A DNA stretch of 64,000 nt from Parazoarcus communis SWub3 = DSM 12120 (GTDB taxonomy: Bacteria > Pseudomonadota > Gammaproteobacteria > Burkholderiales > Rhodocyclaceae): positions 186,001 through 250,000 of the forward strand of contig NZ_QKOE01000004.1 of NCBI RefSeq assembly GCF_003226565.1, given 5' to 3'. How positions within the stretch are numbered: the first letter of the stretch is position 1; the number at the start of each line of letters is the position of its first letter. Under the pieces are notes generated by a model. That model saw only the letters and a list, made by a program, of their open reading frames with translations. It made no database searches and was not told the origin of the DNA. Position numbers and translations under genes: made by a program. Below are positions 45,575 to 54,277 of this stretch, piece after piece.

Positions 45575-45601
45575 TGAACGGCGTCGCTACAACAAACTTT
45601 A
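45575..45601 (-). promoter_or_regulatory. Sigma-28 promoter of the DUF4402 pilin-like gene
   Basis: On the minus strand TAAAGTTT (45594-45601), spacer of exactly 11, then GCCGTTCA (45575-45582). The -35 is a perfect match and shares GCTAAAGTTT with the flgM promoter; the -10 matches 6 of 8 including GCCG. It lies in the 241-bp gap between the TylF-type gene and the pilin-like gene and would leave a leader of about 170 nt. Confidence 0.75.
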
Positions 45602-45637
45602 GCCTTATTTACGGGCGGCGATGAATTTCTTGCAAGT

Positions 45638-46522
45638 TCAGCGTTTACGCCAGAAAACAGACATTTCGTCGATGCGCACCAGCTCGTCCTGGATGCCGTG
45701 GTGGCGGCGGAAGTCGGTGATGGCCTGTTCGCACTGCGGAAGTGCGTTGTAGTCATCCACAATGACGAATCCGCCCGGCGAGAGCTTGTGATACAGGGCA
45801 TTGAGGGCATCCATCGTCGATTCGTACAGGTCGCCATCCAGGCGCAATACGGCAAGCTTGTCGATATCGGCTGTCGGCAGGGTGTCCTTGAACCAGCCCT
45901 TGAGGAACATGACCTGCTCGTCCAGCAACTCGTAGCGCTCGAACAATTCCCTGACTTCTTCCTCACTCACGGCAAGATAGGGCATGACATCGGCGGACAG
46001 ATCCCAGTTTTCATCTTCTGGCAAGGAGGGCTTGGGCAGGCCCTCGAAAGAGTCGGCGACCCAGACCTTGCGGTCATGGATGTTGTGCGCCTGCAGGAAA
46101 CCCCGCATGAAGATCGTGCTGCCGCCCTTCCAGACGCCGGTCTCGATGAAGTCGCCGGGAATCCGGTCGGCAAGGACCGCATTCATGCAGTCGTGCAGGT
46201 TGTCCATGCGGGCACGACCAATCATGGAGTGGGCGACAAAGGCGAAGTTTCTGGCTGCAACCAGTTCGGAAGAGGTGCCATCGGCGGTGTTGGTTCGAAT
46301 CTGTATCCAGCCACCACCCCGGCGCATTTCCTGCACTCTTGCGTACAGCTCACCGTGGCGGGCGTTCAGAAATTCACGTGCCATCTCATCCAGCGTGGTC
46401 TGGCGTGGGAACAGTAACTGCATCAACAGCCCGAGGATGCGGGCCTCGTTCTCCAGGTAAAGTTCATTGAGCAGGCTCTTCTTGAGCAGGGACAGGTAAC
46501 GTTCGGTCATTGCAGTCGACAT
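45638..46522 (-). CDS. TylF/MycF-family methyltransferase
   Basis: 294 residues from the ATG at 46522 (AGAGGCTCC upstream). Conserved TylF/MycF features: FIETGVWKGGSTIFMRGFL (SAM binding), VWVADSFEGLPKP, RLDGDLYESTMDALNAL and GGFVIVDDY, with the Asp residues used for Mg2+. An N-terminal extension of about 90 residues is present. Known members O-methylate deoxysugars of macrolides; homologues occur in glycan clusters. It lies between the chaperone and the pilin-like gene and may methylate the sugar used by the GT41 enzymes (inference). Confidence 0.85.
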   Translation of the reverse strand: MSTAMTERYLSLLKKSLLNELYLENEARILGLLMQLLFPRQTTLDEMAREFLNARHGELYARVQEMRRGGGWIQIRTNTADGTSSELVAARNFAFVAHSMIGRARMDNLHDCMNAVLADRIPGDFIETGVWKGGSTIFMRGFLQAHNIHDRKVWVADSFEGLPKPSLPEDENWDLSADVMPYLAVSEEEVRELFERYELLDEQVMFLKGWFKDTLPTADIDKLAVLRLDGDLYESTMDALNALYHKLSPGGFVIVDDYNALPQCEQAITDFRRHHGIQDELVRIDEMSVFWRKR

Positions 46523-46566
46523 GGTGGAGCCTCTTTGCACTAGGACGATCGGTTTAAGGGAACGGC

Positions 46567-47430
46567 TCAGCGAACCTGCAGGACCTGCTCATGCCAGAGC
46601 TTGCCGCGATATTCATCGGTGCCCTCGTAGGCCACCCGGATCAGCGCGCCGGAGGGGAAGCTGCGGTCGCGCAGGATCAGGACCAGATGGCGCTCGCCCA
46701 CATCCGGGAACACGCTGATGCTCTCCTGCAGGCCGATCCTTTCCACTGGGGTGGTCATCGAGGTTTGCAGGTCGACGGTGACGCGCCCGAAGCTGCTGGT
46801 GTTGCCCTTGTGCTTCAGGGTGACGGCCAGGCGCGCATTCTGTTCGTTGCCTGTTGCCGGAATCGGGGTGACCTGGGTGATCTGGACCTCGGGTGGGGTG
46901 TCCATCTGATAGCGCACCACGACGGGAACCGCGATCGACATCTGCATGTCGAGTTGCAGCCGGACCTTGTCATCCGCATTGCCGATTTCCGACCTGGACA
47001 CGGGCTCGGAGACTTCGGGAACGACCCGGAACAGCAGGTGCGAGCGGTACTCGCCAGGGGCGAGATTGCCTTCGGGGCGGAAATTGATGCGCACCGTCTG
47101 GCTGGTGTTGGGTTCGACCGTGACCTGACGGGGGGTGAAGCGCAGGTGCGGGCTGGCAGGGGGGTGCGGCACCGGGGCGCCGTCCGCAATGCGTTCGCCA
47201 ACGCCGTCCCGCGTCTGGGTCTGCTCGATCCACTCCAGTCGATAGGTGCGCGAGCCGTTGCTGGGATTGCGCAGGATGAAATTTGCGGTCTCTCCGGGTT
47301 GTTGCAGCAGCAGGCGCACGGGGCTGACAAGCATGTCCGCGTGTGCCCAAGAGGTGAGCAGGCAGAACAGGATGCTGGCTGCGACCCAGTTCAGGAAAGC
47401 GGTGGGGTTGAAGCGTTTCAGGCCGGGCAT
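46567..47430 (-). CDS. PapD-like fimbrial periplasmic chaperone
   Basis: 287 residues from the ATG at 47430 (AGAGGAGG upstream). Signal peptide to about residue 30 (SWAHA-DMLVSP), then the two Ig-like domains of a pilus chaperone: SPVRLLLQQPGETANFILRN, FTPRQVTVEPNTSQTVRINF and PGEYRSHLLFRVVPEV, then a second domain of about 110 residues. Such chaperones complete the fold of subunits and hand them to the usher, here presumably the DUF4402 proteins and the protein at 32223. It lies 58 bp downstream of flgT on the same strand, so read-through from the fli operon is possible. Confidence 0.8.
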   Translation of the reverse strand: MPGLKRFNPTAFLNWVAASILFCLLTSWAHADMLVSPVRLLLQQPGETANFILRNPSNGSRTYRLEWIEQTQTRDGVGERIADGAPVPHPPASPHLRFTPRQVTVEPNTSQTVRINFRPEGNLAPGEYRSHLLFRVVPEVSEPVSRSEIGNADDKVRLQLDMQMSIAVPVVVRYQMDTPPEVQITQVTPIPATGNEQNARLAVTLKHKGNTSSFGRVTVDLQTSMTTPVERIGLQESISVFPDVGERHLVLILRDRSFPSGALIRVAYEGTDEYRGKLWHEQVLQVR

Positions 47431-47488
47431 GGCGCCTCCTCTGGTGTGGTCTTGTTTGTGATGAGTGTGGTGGACGTGCGATGGGCGT

Positions 47489-48475
47489 TTACCACGCGCG
47501 GACGTAGGCGCTTGCGCGTAGTTCGGGCTGGATCGGGAAGTCGATCTGGCCGATGGCGTGCTCGGGATAGACGTGACTGACGACGAATTCGCCAAGCGGT
47601 CGCTCCTGCCAGGTGGGGGGCGAACCAGTCACAACCGGTGTGGGTTCGTGCAGGAATACACGTAGTCGTTGCCCCGGCTCGACATTGCTGCTTGAACCGG
47701 CGTTGATCTGCAGTTTGCCGGGCGCGGCAGGCAGCAGCCTTGCCTGCATCGGCAGGCAGGCGAGTTCGTCCACTACGTCGTCAAACTGGCGGCTGATCAG
47801 CGTGTCGATGCCGGCACCGAGCGGTGATTCAGGATTTGAAGCCAGTGTGTTGCCGTCCACCCGACCCTTGATCGCATCGTGATGGGTGAGCTGCCTGATC
47901 AGGGTGCCGGAGAATCCGTCGTAAATATCGAGTACTGCCGACAAGGTGCGACGATCGGCAAAGGGTTGGGGAATGGGCTTGAACGGGCCAAGATCGATGC
48001 GGCCGCGTTGAACGCTGAGATCGTTGACTTCGCCGGCGACGATGAACTGCACGTCAAACTGACGTGCCAGCGTCCGTATTTGCTGGTGTGTATCCTCTGC
48101 CGGATTCAGTGCCAGCGAACTGCCGTCGCGGAGCAGGAATCGGTCGCTTGTCCGCAGGCGGCGCTGCAACTCGCGAGACCACGTGGAGGAGAGCCCCGGC
48201 AGATCCGCTGCCTGAAGTGGGCGGCTGACGGGCAGGCCGAGTACCAGCACTTTCTTGCGCAGTGCAAAGGGTGAGCCGGGGTCTGCCGCGCACAGCGATG
48301 AGGGACGTGCCGCCTGGCGGGCTTGCTCGGCCAGTTCGGCCTGGCGCCGGGCTTCTTCATTCTGGGGCGACGGGAGCGAAGCGCAAGCTGTCAGCAGACT
48401 GGCCGACATGACCATGGCCAGCAGACGCACGCCTGTCTGGTTGGTCTGGGGGAAGGGATAAGTCAGCGTTCGCAT
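47489..48475 (-). CDS. flgT: Flagellar H-ring protein FlgT-like lipoprotein
   Basis: 328 residues from the ATG at 48475, 11 bp after fliR. The lipobox LLTAC puts the lipidated Cys at residue 31. The middle domain (KKVLVLGLPVSRPLQAADLP, QFIVAGEVNDLSVQRGR, LDIYDGFSGTLIRQLTH) and the C-terminal SH3-like part (GKLQINAGSSSNVEPGQRLR, FVVSHVYPEHAIGQIDF) match FlgT. FlgT forms the H-ring around the L/P-rings in Vibrio and supports high-torque polar flagella. The lipoprotein signal is a difference from Vibrio FlgT. Confidence 0.8.
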   Translation of the reverse strand: MRTLTYPFPQTNQTGVRLLAMVMSASLLTACASLPSPQNEEARRQAELAEQARQAARPSSLCAADPGSPFALRKKVLVLGLPVSRPLQAADLPGLSSTWSRELQRRLRTSDRFLLRDGSSLALNPAEDTHQQIRTLARQFDVQFIVAGEVNDLSVQRGRIDLGPFKPIPQPFADRRTLSAVLDIYDGFSGTLIRQLTHHDAIKGRVDGNTLASNPESPLGAGIDTLISRQFDDVVDELACLPMQARLLPAAPGKLQINAGSSSNVEPGQRLRVFLHEPTPVVTGSPPTWQERPLGEFVVSHVYPEHAIGQIDFPIQPELRASAYVRAW

Positions 48476-48486
48476 GATGTGAGGCC

Positions 48487-49287
48487 TCAGCGTGGAGGGG
48501 CCACCGGCGCCAGCGCTTCCAGCATCACTGGTACCGTATCGAAACCGCGCTCGAACAGGCTTTGTACGACGGGTCCGAAGTTGGTCATGATCAGCACGAT
48601 GGCGAAGAAGCCCATGGCAAGCGTGATCGGGAAGCCCACTGCGAACAGGTTCAACTGCGGTGCAGCGCGGGTGAGGATGCCCATGGCGATGTTGGCGACC
48701 AGCAGGACCGCGATGACCGGCAGCGAGATCAGCAGGCCGGTGGCGAATACGGTCGCACCGGCGCGGGCAATGTAGCCCCAGCCATTGGCGGTAATGGGCG
48801 TGGTGCTGACCGGTAGCCAGTCGAAGCTGCGGATCAACAGGTCGATCAGGATCAGGTGGCCGTTGATGGCCAGAAAGAGCAATGTGGCGACGAGGCTGAG
48901 GAAGTCGGACAGCACCGCCGTCTGACCGCCGGCATCGGGGTCGAAGAAGATGGCGAAGGACAGGCCCATCTGCATGCCGATCAGCGAACCGGCCATATCG
49001 ACCGCGGCGAACACCAGCCGCACCATGAAGCCGATGGCAATGCCGATGAACATCTGCTGCACCATGATCATCAATCCGATGCCGCCGCCCGGGGCAACGT
49101 CGGGCATTGGCGGCATCACCGGCAGCAGGGCGAGGGCAATGCCCAGGCCGATGGCCAGACGTACGCGGACCGACACGCCGCGATTGGAAAAGATGGGGGC
49201 GGTAGCGAACAGACCGAGCAGGCGGGCCAGCGGAAACATCAGCGCGGCCAGCCAGGCGTCCAGTTGTGCCGAGGTGACGTTGAGCAT
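48487..49287 (-). CDS. fliR: Flagellar export gate protein FliR
   Basis: 266-residue membrane subunit of the FliPQR export gate. About six hydrophobic helices; conserved PIFSNRGVSVRVRLAIGLGI, ADMAGSLIG-type segment (AVDMAGSLIGMQMGLSFAIF) and DPDAGGQTAVLSDFL. It follows fliQ by 17 bp and is followed by flgT. Confidence 0.97.
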   Translation of the reverse strand: MLNVTSAQLDAWLAALMFPLARLLGLFATAPIFSNRGVSVRVRLAIGLGIALALLPVMPPMPDVAPGGGIGLMIMVQQMFIGIAIGFMVRLVFAAVDMAGSLIGMQMGLSFAIFFDPDAGGQTAVLSDFLSLVATLLFLAINGHLILIDLLIRSFDWLPVSTTPITANGWGYIARAGATVFATGLLISLPVIAVLLVANIAMGILTRAAPQLNLFAVGFPITLAMGFFAIVLIMTNFGPVVQSLFERGFDTVPVMLEALAPVAPPR

Positions 49288-49304
49288 GATCGGATGTCTG
49301 CCGT

Positions 49305-49574
49305 TCAGCCAATCATGACCGGGATGGATTCGAACAGCCGGCGCATGAAGTCAGTCATCAGCGTCAACATCCAGGGGCCGGCCAGGACCATGGTGATGAA
49401 GATGGCGATCAGTTTGGGGACGAAGGAGAGCGTCATCTCGTTGATCTGGGTGGCGGCCTGGAAGATGCTGATGATCAGGCCGGTGATCAGCGCGGCGAGG
49501 AATAGCGGCGCCGAGATCATCAGTGTGACTTCGATGGCTTGGCGGCCAAGGTCGATGACAGCGGTAGGGGTCAT
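49305..49574 (-). CDS. fliQ: Flagellar export gate protein FliQ
   Basis: 89 residues with two membrane helices, the normal length. Start MTPTAVIDLGRQAIEVTLMI; second half ATQINEMTLSFVPKLIAIFI. It lies between fliP and fliR with short gaps and assembles with them into the helical export gate. Confidence 0.97.
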   Translation of the reverse strand: MTPTAVIDLGRQAIEVTLMISAPLFLAALITGLIISIFQAATQINEMTLSFVPKLIAIFITMVLAGPWMLTLMTDFMRRLFESIPVMIG

Positions 49575-49584
49575 GAGCGCGCTC

Positions 49585-50334
49585 CTAGATCGCGAAGCTC
49601 TGCACCAGCGAGCCGATCAGCAAGGTCCAGCCATCGACCAGCACGAACAGCATGATCTTGAACGGCAGCGAGACGATGACCGGTGACATCATCATCATCC
49701 CCATCGACATCAGCACCGACGCGACCACCATGTCGATGATGATGAAGGGGATGAAGATGATGAAGCCGATCTGGAAGGCGGTTTTCAGCTCGGAGGTGAC
49801 GAAGGCGGGGATGATGACCCGCATCGGCAGATCCTCGGCCTTTTCTACCGGCGGTACCTTGGCGAGGCCGGCGAACAGGGTGAGGTCAGGCTCGCGCACT
49901 TGCTTGAGCATGAAGGCCTTGACCGGCACCGAGGCGCGCTCGAGGGCCACATCCAGGCCGATCTGACCTTCGGACATCGGCAGGTAGGCATCGGTATAGA
50001 CCTTGTCTGCAACCGGCGCCATGATGAAGAAGGTCAGGAACAGGGCCAGCCCCAGCAACACCTGATTGGGTGGCGAGGTCTGGGTGCCCAAGGCCTGGCG
50101 CAGCAGCGAGAACACGATGATGATGCGGGTGAAGCTGGTCATCATCAGCACCATCGCCGGGATGAAGCTGAGCAGGGTCAGCAGCAGCAGGGTCTGGACG
50201 GTGAGGCTGTAGGTGGTGCCGCCGTTTGCTGCCGGGGCGGTGGTCAGTGCCGGCAGCACCTGGGCCGATGCGAGGCTTGGCACCAACATCAGCAGGGCAA
50301 ACGGCAGCAGGCGCAACATCGATTCAGCTCGCAT
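49585..50334 (-). CDS. fliP: Flagellar export gate protein FliP
   Basis: About 249 residues. A cleavable signal peptide ([20 protein letters not shown]) is followed by the membrane core: [46 protein letters not shown]-type segment ([20 protein letters not shown]) and [17 protein letters not shown]. The ATG at 50334 overlaps the fliO end and has GGAG upstream; an ATG at 50319 is an equally possible start 5 residues later. Confidence 0.95.
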   Translation of the reverse strand: MRAESMLRLLPFALLMLVPSLASAQVLPALTTAPAANGGTTYSLTVQTLLLLTLLSFIPAMVLMMTSFTRIIIVFSLLRQALGTQTSPPNQVLLGLALFLTFFIMAPVADKVYTDAYLPMSEGQIGLDVALERASVPVKAFMLKQVREPDLTLFAGLAKVPPVEKAEDLPMRVIIPAFVTSELKTAFQIGFIIFIPFIIIDMVVASVLMSMGMMMMSPVIVSLPFKIMLFVLVDGWTLLIGSLVQSFAI

Positions 50335-50797
50335 CGTTGCGGCGCTCCAAGGACTTGCGCAGCCAGCCGGCAAAATCATTACGTGTGCCTGCAGCGGGGG
50401 CGGTCGATGTTGGCAGCTGACTGGCATCCATGATGTGTAGCGTACGTACGTTGCCGGGTGCGACGCCCAGCACCAGAACCTGGGGACCGACCTCGACCAG
50501 GACGACACGCTCGCGCGGTCCGACCGCAGTGCTGCCCAGGATCTTCAGCGCACCACTGGCACCTTGTGCAGCTGACAGGCGCTTGATCAGCCACAGGCAG
50601 GCGATCAGCGCGGCGATGACCACTGCCAGACCAAACAACATCTGTCCCAGACTGGAGGCCAGGTCGGTGACTGGCTGTGCGGTGGCGTCGTCCGCGGCGC
50701 AGGCGCTGGCGACGGGGGTTGCGGTGAGCAGCGCACACAGGCTCAGGTGGGCCGCATATGGCCCCGAACGGTGGCAGAATCGATTGGCAGTGAGCAC
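50324..50797 (-). CDS. fliO: Flagellar export accessory protein FliO
   Basis: 157 residues: N-terminal signal-like segment, then one membrane helix ([20 protein letters not shown]) and a C-terminal cytoplasmic FliO domain ([35 protein letters not shown]). It helps assemble the FliP ring. Its 3' end overlaps the preferred fliP start. Confidence 0.92.
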   Translation of the reverse strand: MLTANRFCHRSGPYAAHLSLCALLTATPVASACAADDATAQPVTDLASSLGQMLFGLAVVIAALIACLWLIKRLSAAQGASGALKILGSTAVGPRERVVLVEVGPQVLVLGVAPGNVRTLHIMDASQLPTSTAPAAGTRNDFAGWLRKSLERRNDAS

Positions 50798-50801
50798 GGT
50801 A

Positions 50802-51278
50802 TCAGTGGCGAATTTTTCGCATGCGTTCGGCGGGGGTGATGATGTCGGTCAGGCGGATGCCGAACTTGTCATTGACCACCACCACCTCGCCCTGCGCAAT
50901 CAGGGTGCCGTTGACCAGTACGTCCATTGGCTCGCCGGCCAGACCGTCGAGCTCGACCACCGAGCCGTGGGCCAGCTGCAGCAGATTGCGGATCGACAGC
51001 TTGGTGCGACCCAGCTCGACGGTGAGCTGCACCGGAATATCGAGGATCATGTCGAAGTCGTTCAGCGTGCTCGACTTGGTGCCGCTGGAGCCGAAGTCTT
51101 CGAAGATCTGACTGGCGGGTTTTGCCTGATAGGGTGAGTCGCCCAGTGCAGCGGCCGCCAGATCGGCCGCAACCTGTGCGGCTTCGTTGTCCATGCCGGT
51201 ATCTTCACTGGCGGCCTGCTCCTGCATGGCAGCGGCCCAGTCATCCTCGGTGATCTGGTTGTCGATTTCGTCAGCCAT
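50802..51278 (-). CDS. fliN: Flagellar C-ring switch protein FliN
   Basis: 158 residues. An acidic, alanine-rich N-terminus precedes the SpoA domain (MILDIPVQLTVELGRTKLSI, LLQLAHGSVVELDGLAGEPM, LIAQGEVVVVNDKFGIRLTD). It forms the lower C-ring with FliM and takes part in rotation switching. Its start overlaps the fliM end by 8 bp. Confidence 0.96.
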   Translation of the reverse strand: MADEIDNQITEDDWAAAMQEQAASEDTGMDNEAAQVAADLAAAALGDSPYQAKPASQIFEDFGSSGTKSSTLNDFDMILDIPVQLTVELGRTKLSIRNLLQLAHGSVVELDGLAGEPMDVLVNGTLIAQGEVVVVNDKFGIRLTDIITPAERMRKIRH

Positions 51279-52281
51279 TGGGGCCTCCTGCTAGCATGTT
51301 GGGTTCGCTGTCTTCGGCAGCGAGAAAGCGATCGATCTTGATCGCGTACTGTCCGTTCTGGGTGCCATAGCGACAGTCGAGAACAGGCACGCCGTCGACC
51401 TCCGCCTTGAGAACTTCCTGCACGTTCAGCGGAATGACGTCACCCACCCGCATGTTGACGATGTCGCGTAGCGTGACTCGCGCTGAACCGAGATTGCAGG
51501 TGAGCTCGACCTCGGCGGTCTGCAACTGGCGTGACAGCAGATTGACCCAGCGCCGGTCCTGGGTCAGGTGGTCACTCTGCATCGTCGAATACAGCAGGTC
51601 GCGGATCGGTTCGACCATGGAATAGGGAAAGCAGAAGTGCATTTCCGCCTGTGCGCCACCCAGCTCAAGCGAGAAGCTGGTGGCAACGACGATTTCGGAC
51701 GGCGTGGCGATGTTGGCGAACTGCGAGTTCATCTCCGAGCGGACGTACTCGAGGTCGATCTTGAAGACCGGCGCCCAGGCCTTGCTGTATTCGGTGAACA
51801 CTACATTGAGCATGCCCTGGATGATGCGCTGCTCGGTGGGGGTGAAGTCACGGCCTTCCACCCGGGTGTGGAAGCGGCCATCACCACCGAACATGTTGTC
51901 CACCACCAGGAAGACCAGGTTGGGGTCGAACACCACCAGACCGGTGCCGCGCAAGGGCTTGGCGACCACCAGGTTGAGGTTGGTGGGTACGACCAGGTTA
52001 CGGACGAACTCGGCGTATTTCTGCACCCGGATCGGGCCGACCGAAACCTCGGCGTTGCGGTGCATGTAATTGAACAGACCGATGCGCAGGTAGCGGGCGA
52101 AACGCTCGTTGATGAGCTCCATGGTGGGCATGCGCCCACGCACGATGCGTTCTTGCGTTGCCATGTTGTAGGGGCGAACCCCGCCGTCGTCGACCTCCTC
52201 GGCGGCGGGTTCGTCGGACTCTCCGCTGACGCCCCGGAGCAGGGCATCAACTTCTTCCTGGGAGAGAAAGTCCGAAGACAT
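51271..52281 (-). CDS. fliM: Flagellar C-ring switch protein FliM
   Basis: 336 residues. N-terminal CheY-P-binding segment (MSSDFLSQEEVDALLRG), middle CheC-like domain (MPTMELINERFARYLRIGLF, MFGGDGRFHTRVEGRDFTPT) and a C-terminal SpoA domain (ELTCNLGSARVTLRDIVNMR). It follows fliL by 12 bp. No chemotaxis genes are in this window, but the CheY-binding motif implies they exist. Confidence 0.97.
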   Translation of the reverse strand: MSSDFLSQEEVDALLRGVSGESDEPAAEEVDDGGVRPYNMATQERIVRGRMPTMELINERFARYLRIGLFNYMHRNAEVSVGPIRVQKYAEFVRNLVVPTNLNLVVAKPLRGTGLVVFDPNLVFLVVDNMFGGDGRFHTRVEGRDFTPTEQRIIQGMLNVVFTEYSKAWAPVFKIDLEYVRSEMNSQFANIATPSEIVVATSFSLELGGAQAEMHFCFPYSMVEPIRDLLYSTMQSDHLTQDRRWVNLLSRQLQTAEVELTCNLGSARVTLRDIVNMRVGDVIPLNVQEVLKAEVDGVPVLDCRYGTQNGQYAIKIDRFLAAEDSEPNMLAGGPNG

Positions 52282-52293
52282 GGCAGTGCCTCG

Positions 52294-52872
52294 TTACTGG
52301 ATGATGAACGAGTTGAACAGCACCGCCTGGATTGGCGGCTGTGCGGCGGCAATCACGCGACCGGGCTGCTGACGCGGAAAACCGAGTGACTCGTTGATCT
52401 GGTCAAGAATTTCCTGCGCGAGCAGTTCGCGGCCTTCGATGGTCTGCACCTCGGATGGCAGCTTGCTGGACAGCAGCAGGTTGATGCGGTGACGAATCTC
52501 CGGCATGAAGCCCTTGAGTGCATCGGCGGTCTTCTGGTCGGCCACACGCAGCGCGATGACCGCCTGCAGGTAGTGATCGCTGCCTTCACGGCGCAGATTG
52601 ACGGTAAAGGGGTCGAGCGCGGCAAAGACGGGCGGCTTGGTCAGATCAACCGCGGTCGGTGGTGGCGGGACAAGTTGCTCGGCTGCGGCGGGCGCTTTTT
52701 CGGCGTGCTCATCGCCCCCCCCTTTCTTCAGCAGCAGCAGCGCCGCCAGCGCGCCGCCGACCAGCAGGATCAGGACCAGAACCACGATGATGATGATCAA
52801 TACCATCTTGCCGCCCTTCTTGGGGGGGGCATCACCTGCGGGGGCTTCTGGTTTGGCAGGGGCTTTCGCCAT
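52294..52872 (-). CDS. fliL: Flagellar basal-body protein FliL
   Basis: 192 residues from the ATG at 52872 (AAAGGAG upstream); an upstream in-frame extension has no support. A Lys-rich start, one membrane helix (VLIIIIVVLVLILLVGGALA) and the periplasmic FliL domain (FAALDPFTVNLRREGSDHYL, RELLAQEILDQINESL). It supports stator function. Confidence 0.94.
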   Translation of the reverse strand: MAKAPAKPEAPAGDAPPKKGGKMVLIIIIVVLVLILLVGGALAALLLLKKGGGDEHAEKAPAAAEQLVPPPPTAVDLTKPPVFAALDPFTVNLRREGSDHYLQAVIALRVADQKTADALKGFMPEIRHRINLLLSSKLPSEVQTIEGRELLAQEILDQINESLGFPRQQPGRVIAAAQPPIQAVLFNSFIIQ

Positions 52873-52936
52873 GAACTTTCTCCTTTTACACGCTTCGATT
52901 ATGTTCCGGATCAACCCCGGCCGAAGCGTGGAAAAG

Positions 52937-52954
52937 TGGGGCAGAGTTGCCCCA
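52937..52954 (-). terminator. Hairpin between fliK and fliL
   Basis: TGGGGCA (52948-52954 on the minus strand side) pairs with TGCCCCA around a 4-base loop; CTTTTCC follows on the minus strand. It lies just after the fliK stop. A partial terminator or processing site is plausible since fliL-fliR otherwise continue the operon. A second inverted repeat CGCTTCG/CGAAGCG spans 52891-52928. Confidence 0.45.
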
Positions 52955-52965
52955 ATTCAATCGCT

Positions 52966-54207
52966 TCAGACGAAGGTGTCCACGAGTCCCATCAACTGTT
53001 GCACACGCTGCGCGCCAACCGGCAAGCTGTCGGTGTCCGCCGCGCCGTGCGAGCCTCGCCCGCCGGACGAGTGCCCGCCGTGTTCCGCACCTTGCTCGGA
53101 CGATGTGCCGACACTTGTCTGACCCAGGCTGATGCCCGATTGTGCCAGCAACTCGCGCAGCTTCGGCATGGACTGCTCCAGTGCGTCGCGCGCGGCCTGC
53201 GACGCGGCAACAAACTGTGCTGTGGTCTGGTCGCCATTGAGGTTGATCGACACCTCGACCTTGCCCAGGTTGGCCGGAGTCAACACCAACTCAGCCTTGC
53301 TCTCGGCCCGGCCGACCATCCACATGACCCGGTTGTTGACCTCCTCGGCCCAACCCTGCTGGTTTGCTGGTGTAGCGACCGGCAGTTGTGGCGTGGTGGC
53401 GGCACTGGTGTGCCGGGTAGGTTGCAGCATCAGGCCAGGGTGCAGGTTAGGTTGTTCGACGCTGGCTTGCGCCGATACCGAGGGGCGTTCGCCGAGCACG
53501 AGGCGCGGGTCGGCTTTGGTCTGCAGTGCAGCCGCCGCATTGGCCTGTGGTGTGTTGCTTGCCGGTGGTTCGACCTTGTCCTTGAGCAGATCGGGATTCT
53601 GAAGCGATTTGCCCGGAGTGTCACCTTTTCCGGTCAGCATGGCGCCAAGCGTCGTGTCGTCGCTGGCGATTGGCTCGGCGAGCGGGTCGGCATCATCCGC
53701 TGCGGCCGTCTGCGGCGTACCGGCAAGTGCCGGCATCAGGGCGGCAATCAATGCCGGCAGGGCGGCAAGTGCCGGCTCGCTGGCAGGGGACTCGGTGGTG
53801 TCGACGGTGGCGGTTTCGGGCTCGGCCGTGGTGCCGGTGCTGTCGCCTTGCGTTGCGTCGGCGTTCGTGTCCTGTTGTGATGTCTGCTGCCCGGTTTCAC
53901 CTTTGGCAGAGGGGCGCGCCGAGGCGGGTTCGGTGTTGCGATTGCCATCTGCTGCCTGCTTGGGGCGGGACGCATTATCGCTGGATGATGCCTGAGGGCG
54001 CGGGGTTTCAGCCCGCGATGTGGCTCGATTCTGCGCGTTGGTGTTGGCAGTGCTTGCGCCGCGCTCCGCTGCGCGGCTGCTGTTCAACTGACTTTGCAGC
54101 GCGCGCTGGAAGTCGGTGGCGCTCGCACTGCGCGAGGTATTCTCGACGAGCGATGCCGTGTTCAGAAAGGCGAACGGTGATGCGGTCGCGGTGACGGGGG
54201 TGGCCAT
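52966..54207 (-). CDS. fliK: Flagellar hook-length control protein FliK
   Basis: About 413 residues. A long Ser/Thr/Ala/Gln-rich, low-complexity N-terminal ruler region and a C-terminal Flg_hook domain (AELVLTPANLGKVEVSINLN, ARDALEQSMPKLRELLAQSG). It measures hook length and triggers the FlhB switch. The start is uncertain: the ATG at 54207 is used; a TTG at 54228 with AGGGTG upstream is possible. It follows fliJ in the operon. Confidence 0.92.
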   Translation of the reverse strand: MATPVTATASPFAFLNTASLVENTSRSASATDFQRALQSQLNSSRAAERGASTANTNAQNRATSRAETPRPQASSSDNASRPKQAADGNRNTEPASARPSAKGETGQQTSQQDTNADATQGDSTGTTAEPETATVDTTESPASEPALAALPALIAALMPALAGTPQTAAADDADPLAEPIASDDTTLGAMLTGKGDTPGKSLQNPDLLKDKVEPPASNTPQANAAAALQTKADPRLVLGERPSVSAQASVEQPNLHPGLMLQPTRHTSAATTPQLPVATPANQQGWAEEVNNRVMWMVGRAESKAELVLTPANLGKVEVSINLNGDQTTAQFVAASQAARDALEQSMPKLRELLAQSGISLGQTSVGTSSEQGAEHGGHSSGGRGSHGAADTDSLPVGAQRVQQLMGLVDTFV

Positions 54208-54277
54208 GGCAAGTGCCCTATTCAGCAAGTTTCACCCTGGCTATGCAAGCCCCGTGCCATTGCGTCTGGCCAGCGGT

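Noticed and set aside
48476-49312. Upstream in-frame extension of the flgT reading frame across the whole fliR gene
   Set aside because: It is the +1 shadow of fliR; the lipoprotein signal at 48475 marks the true start.
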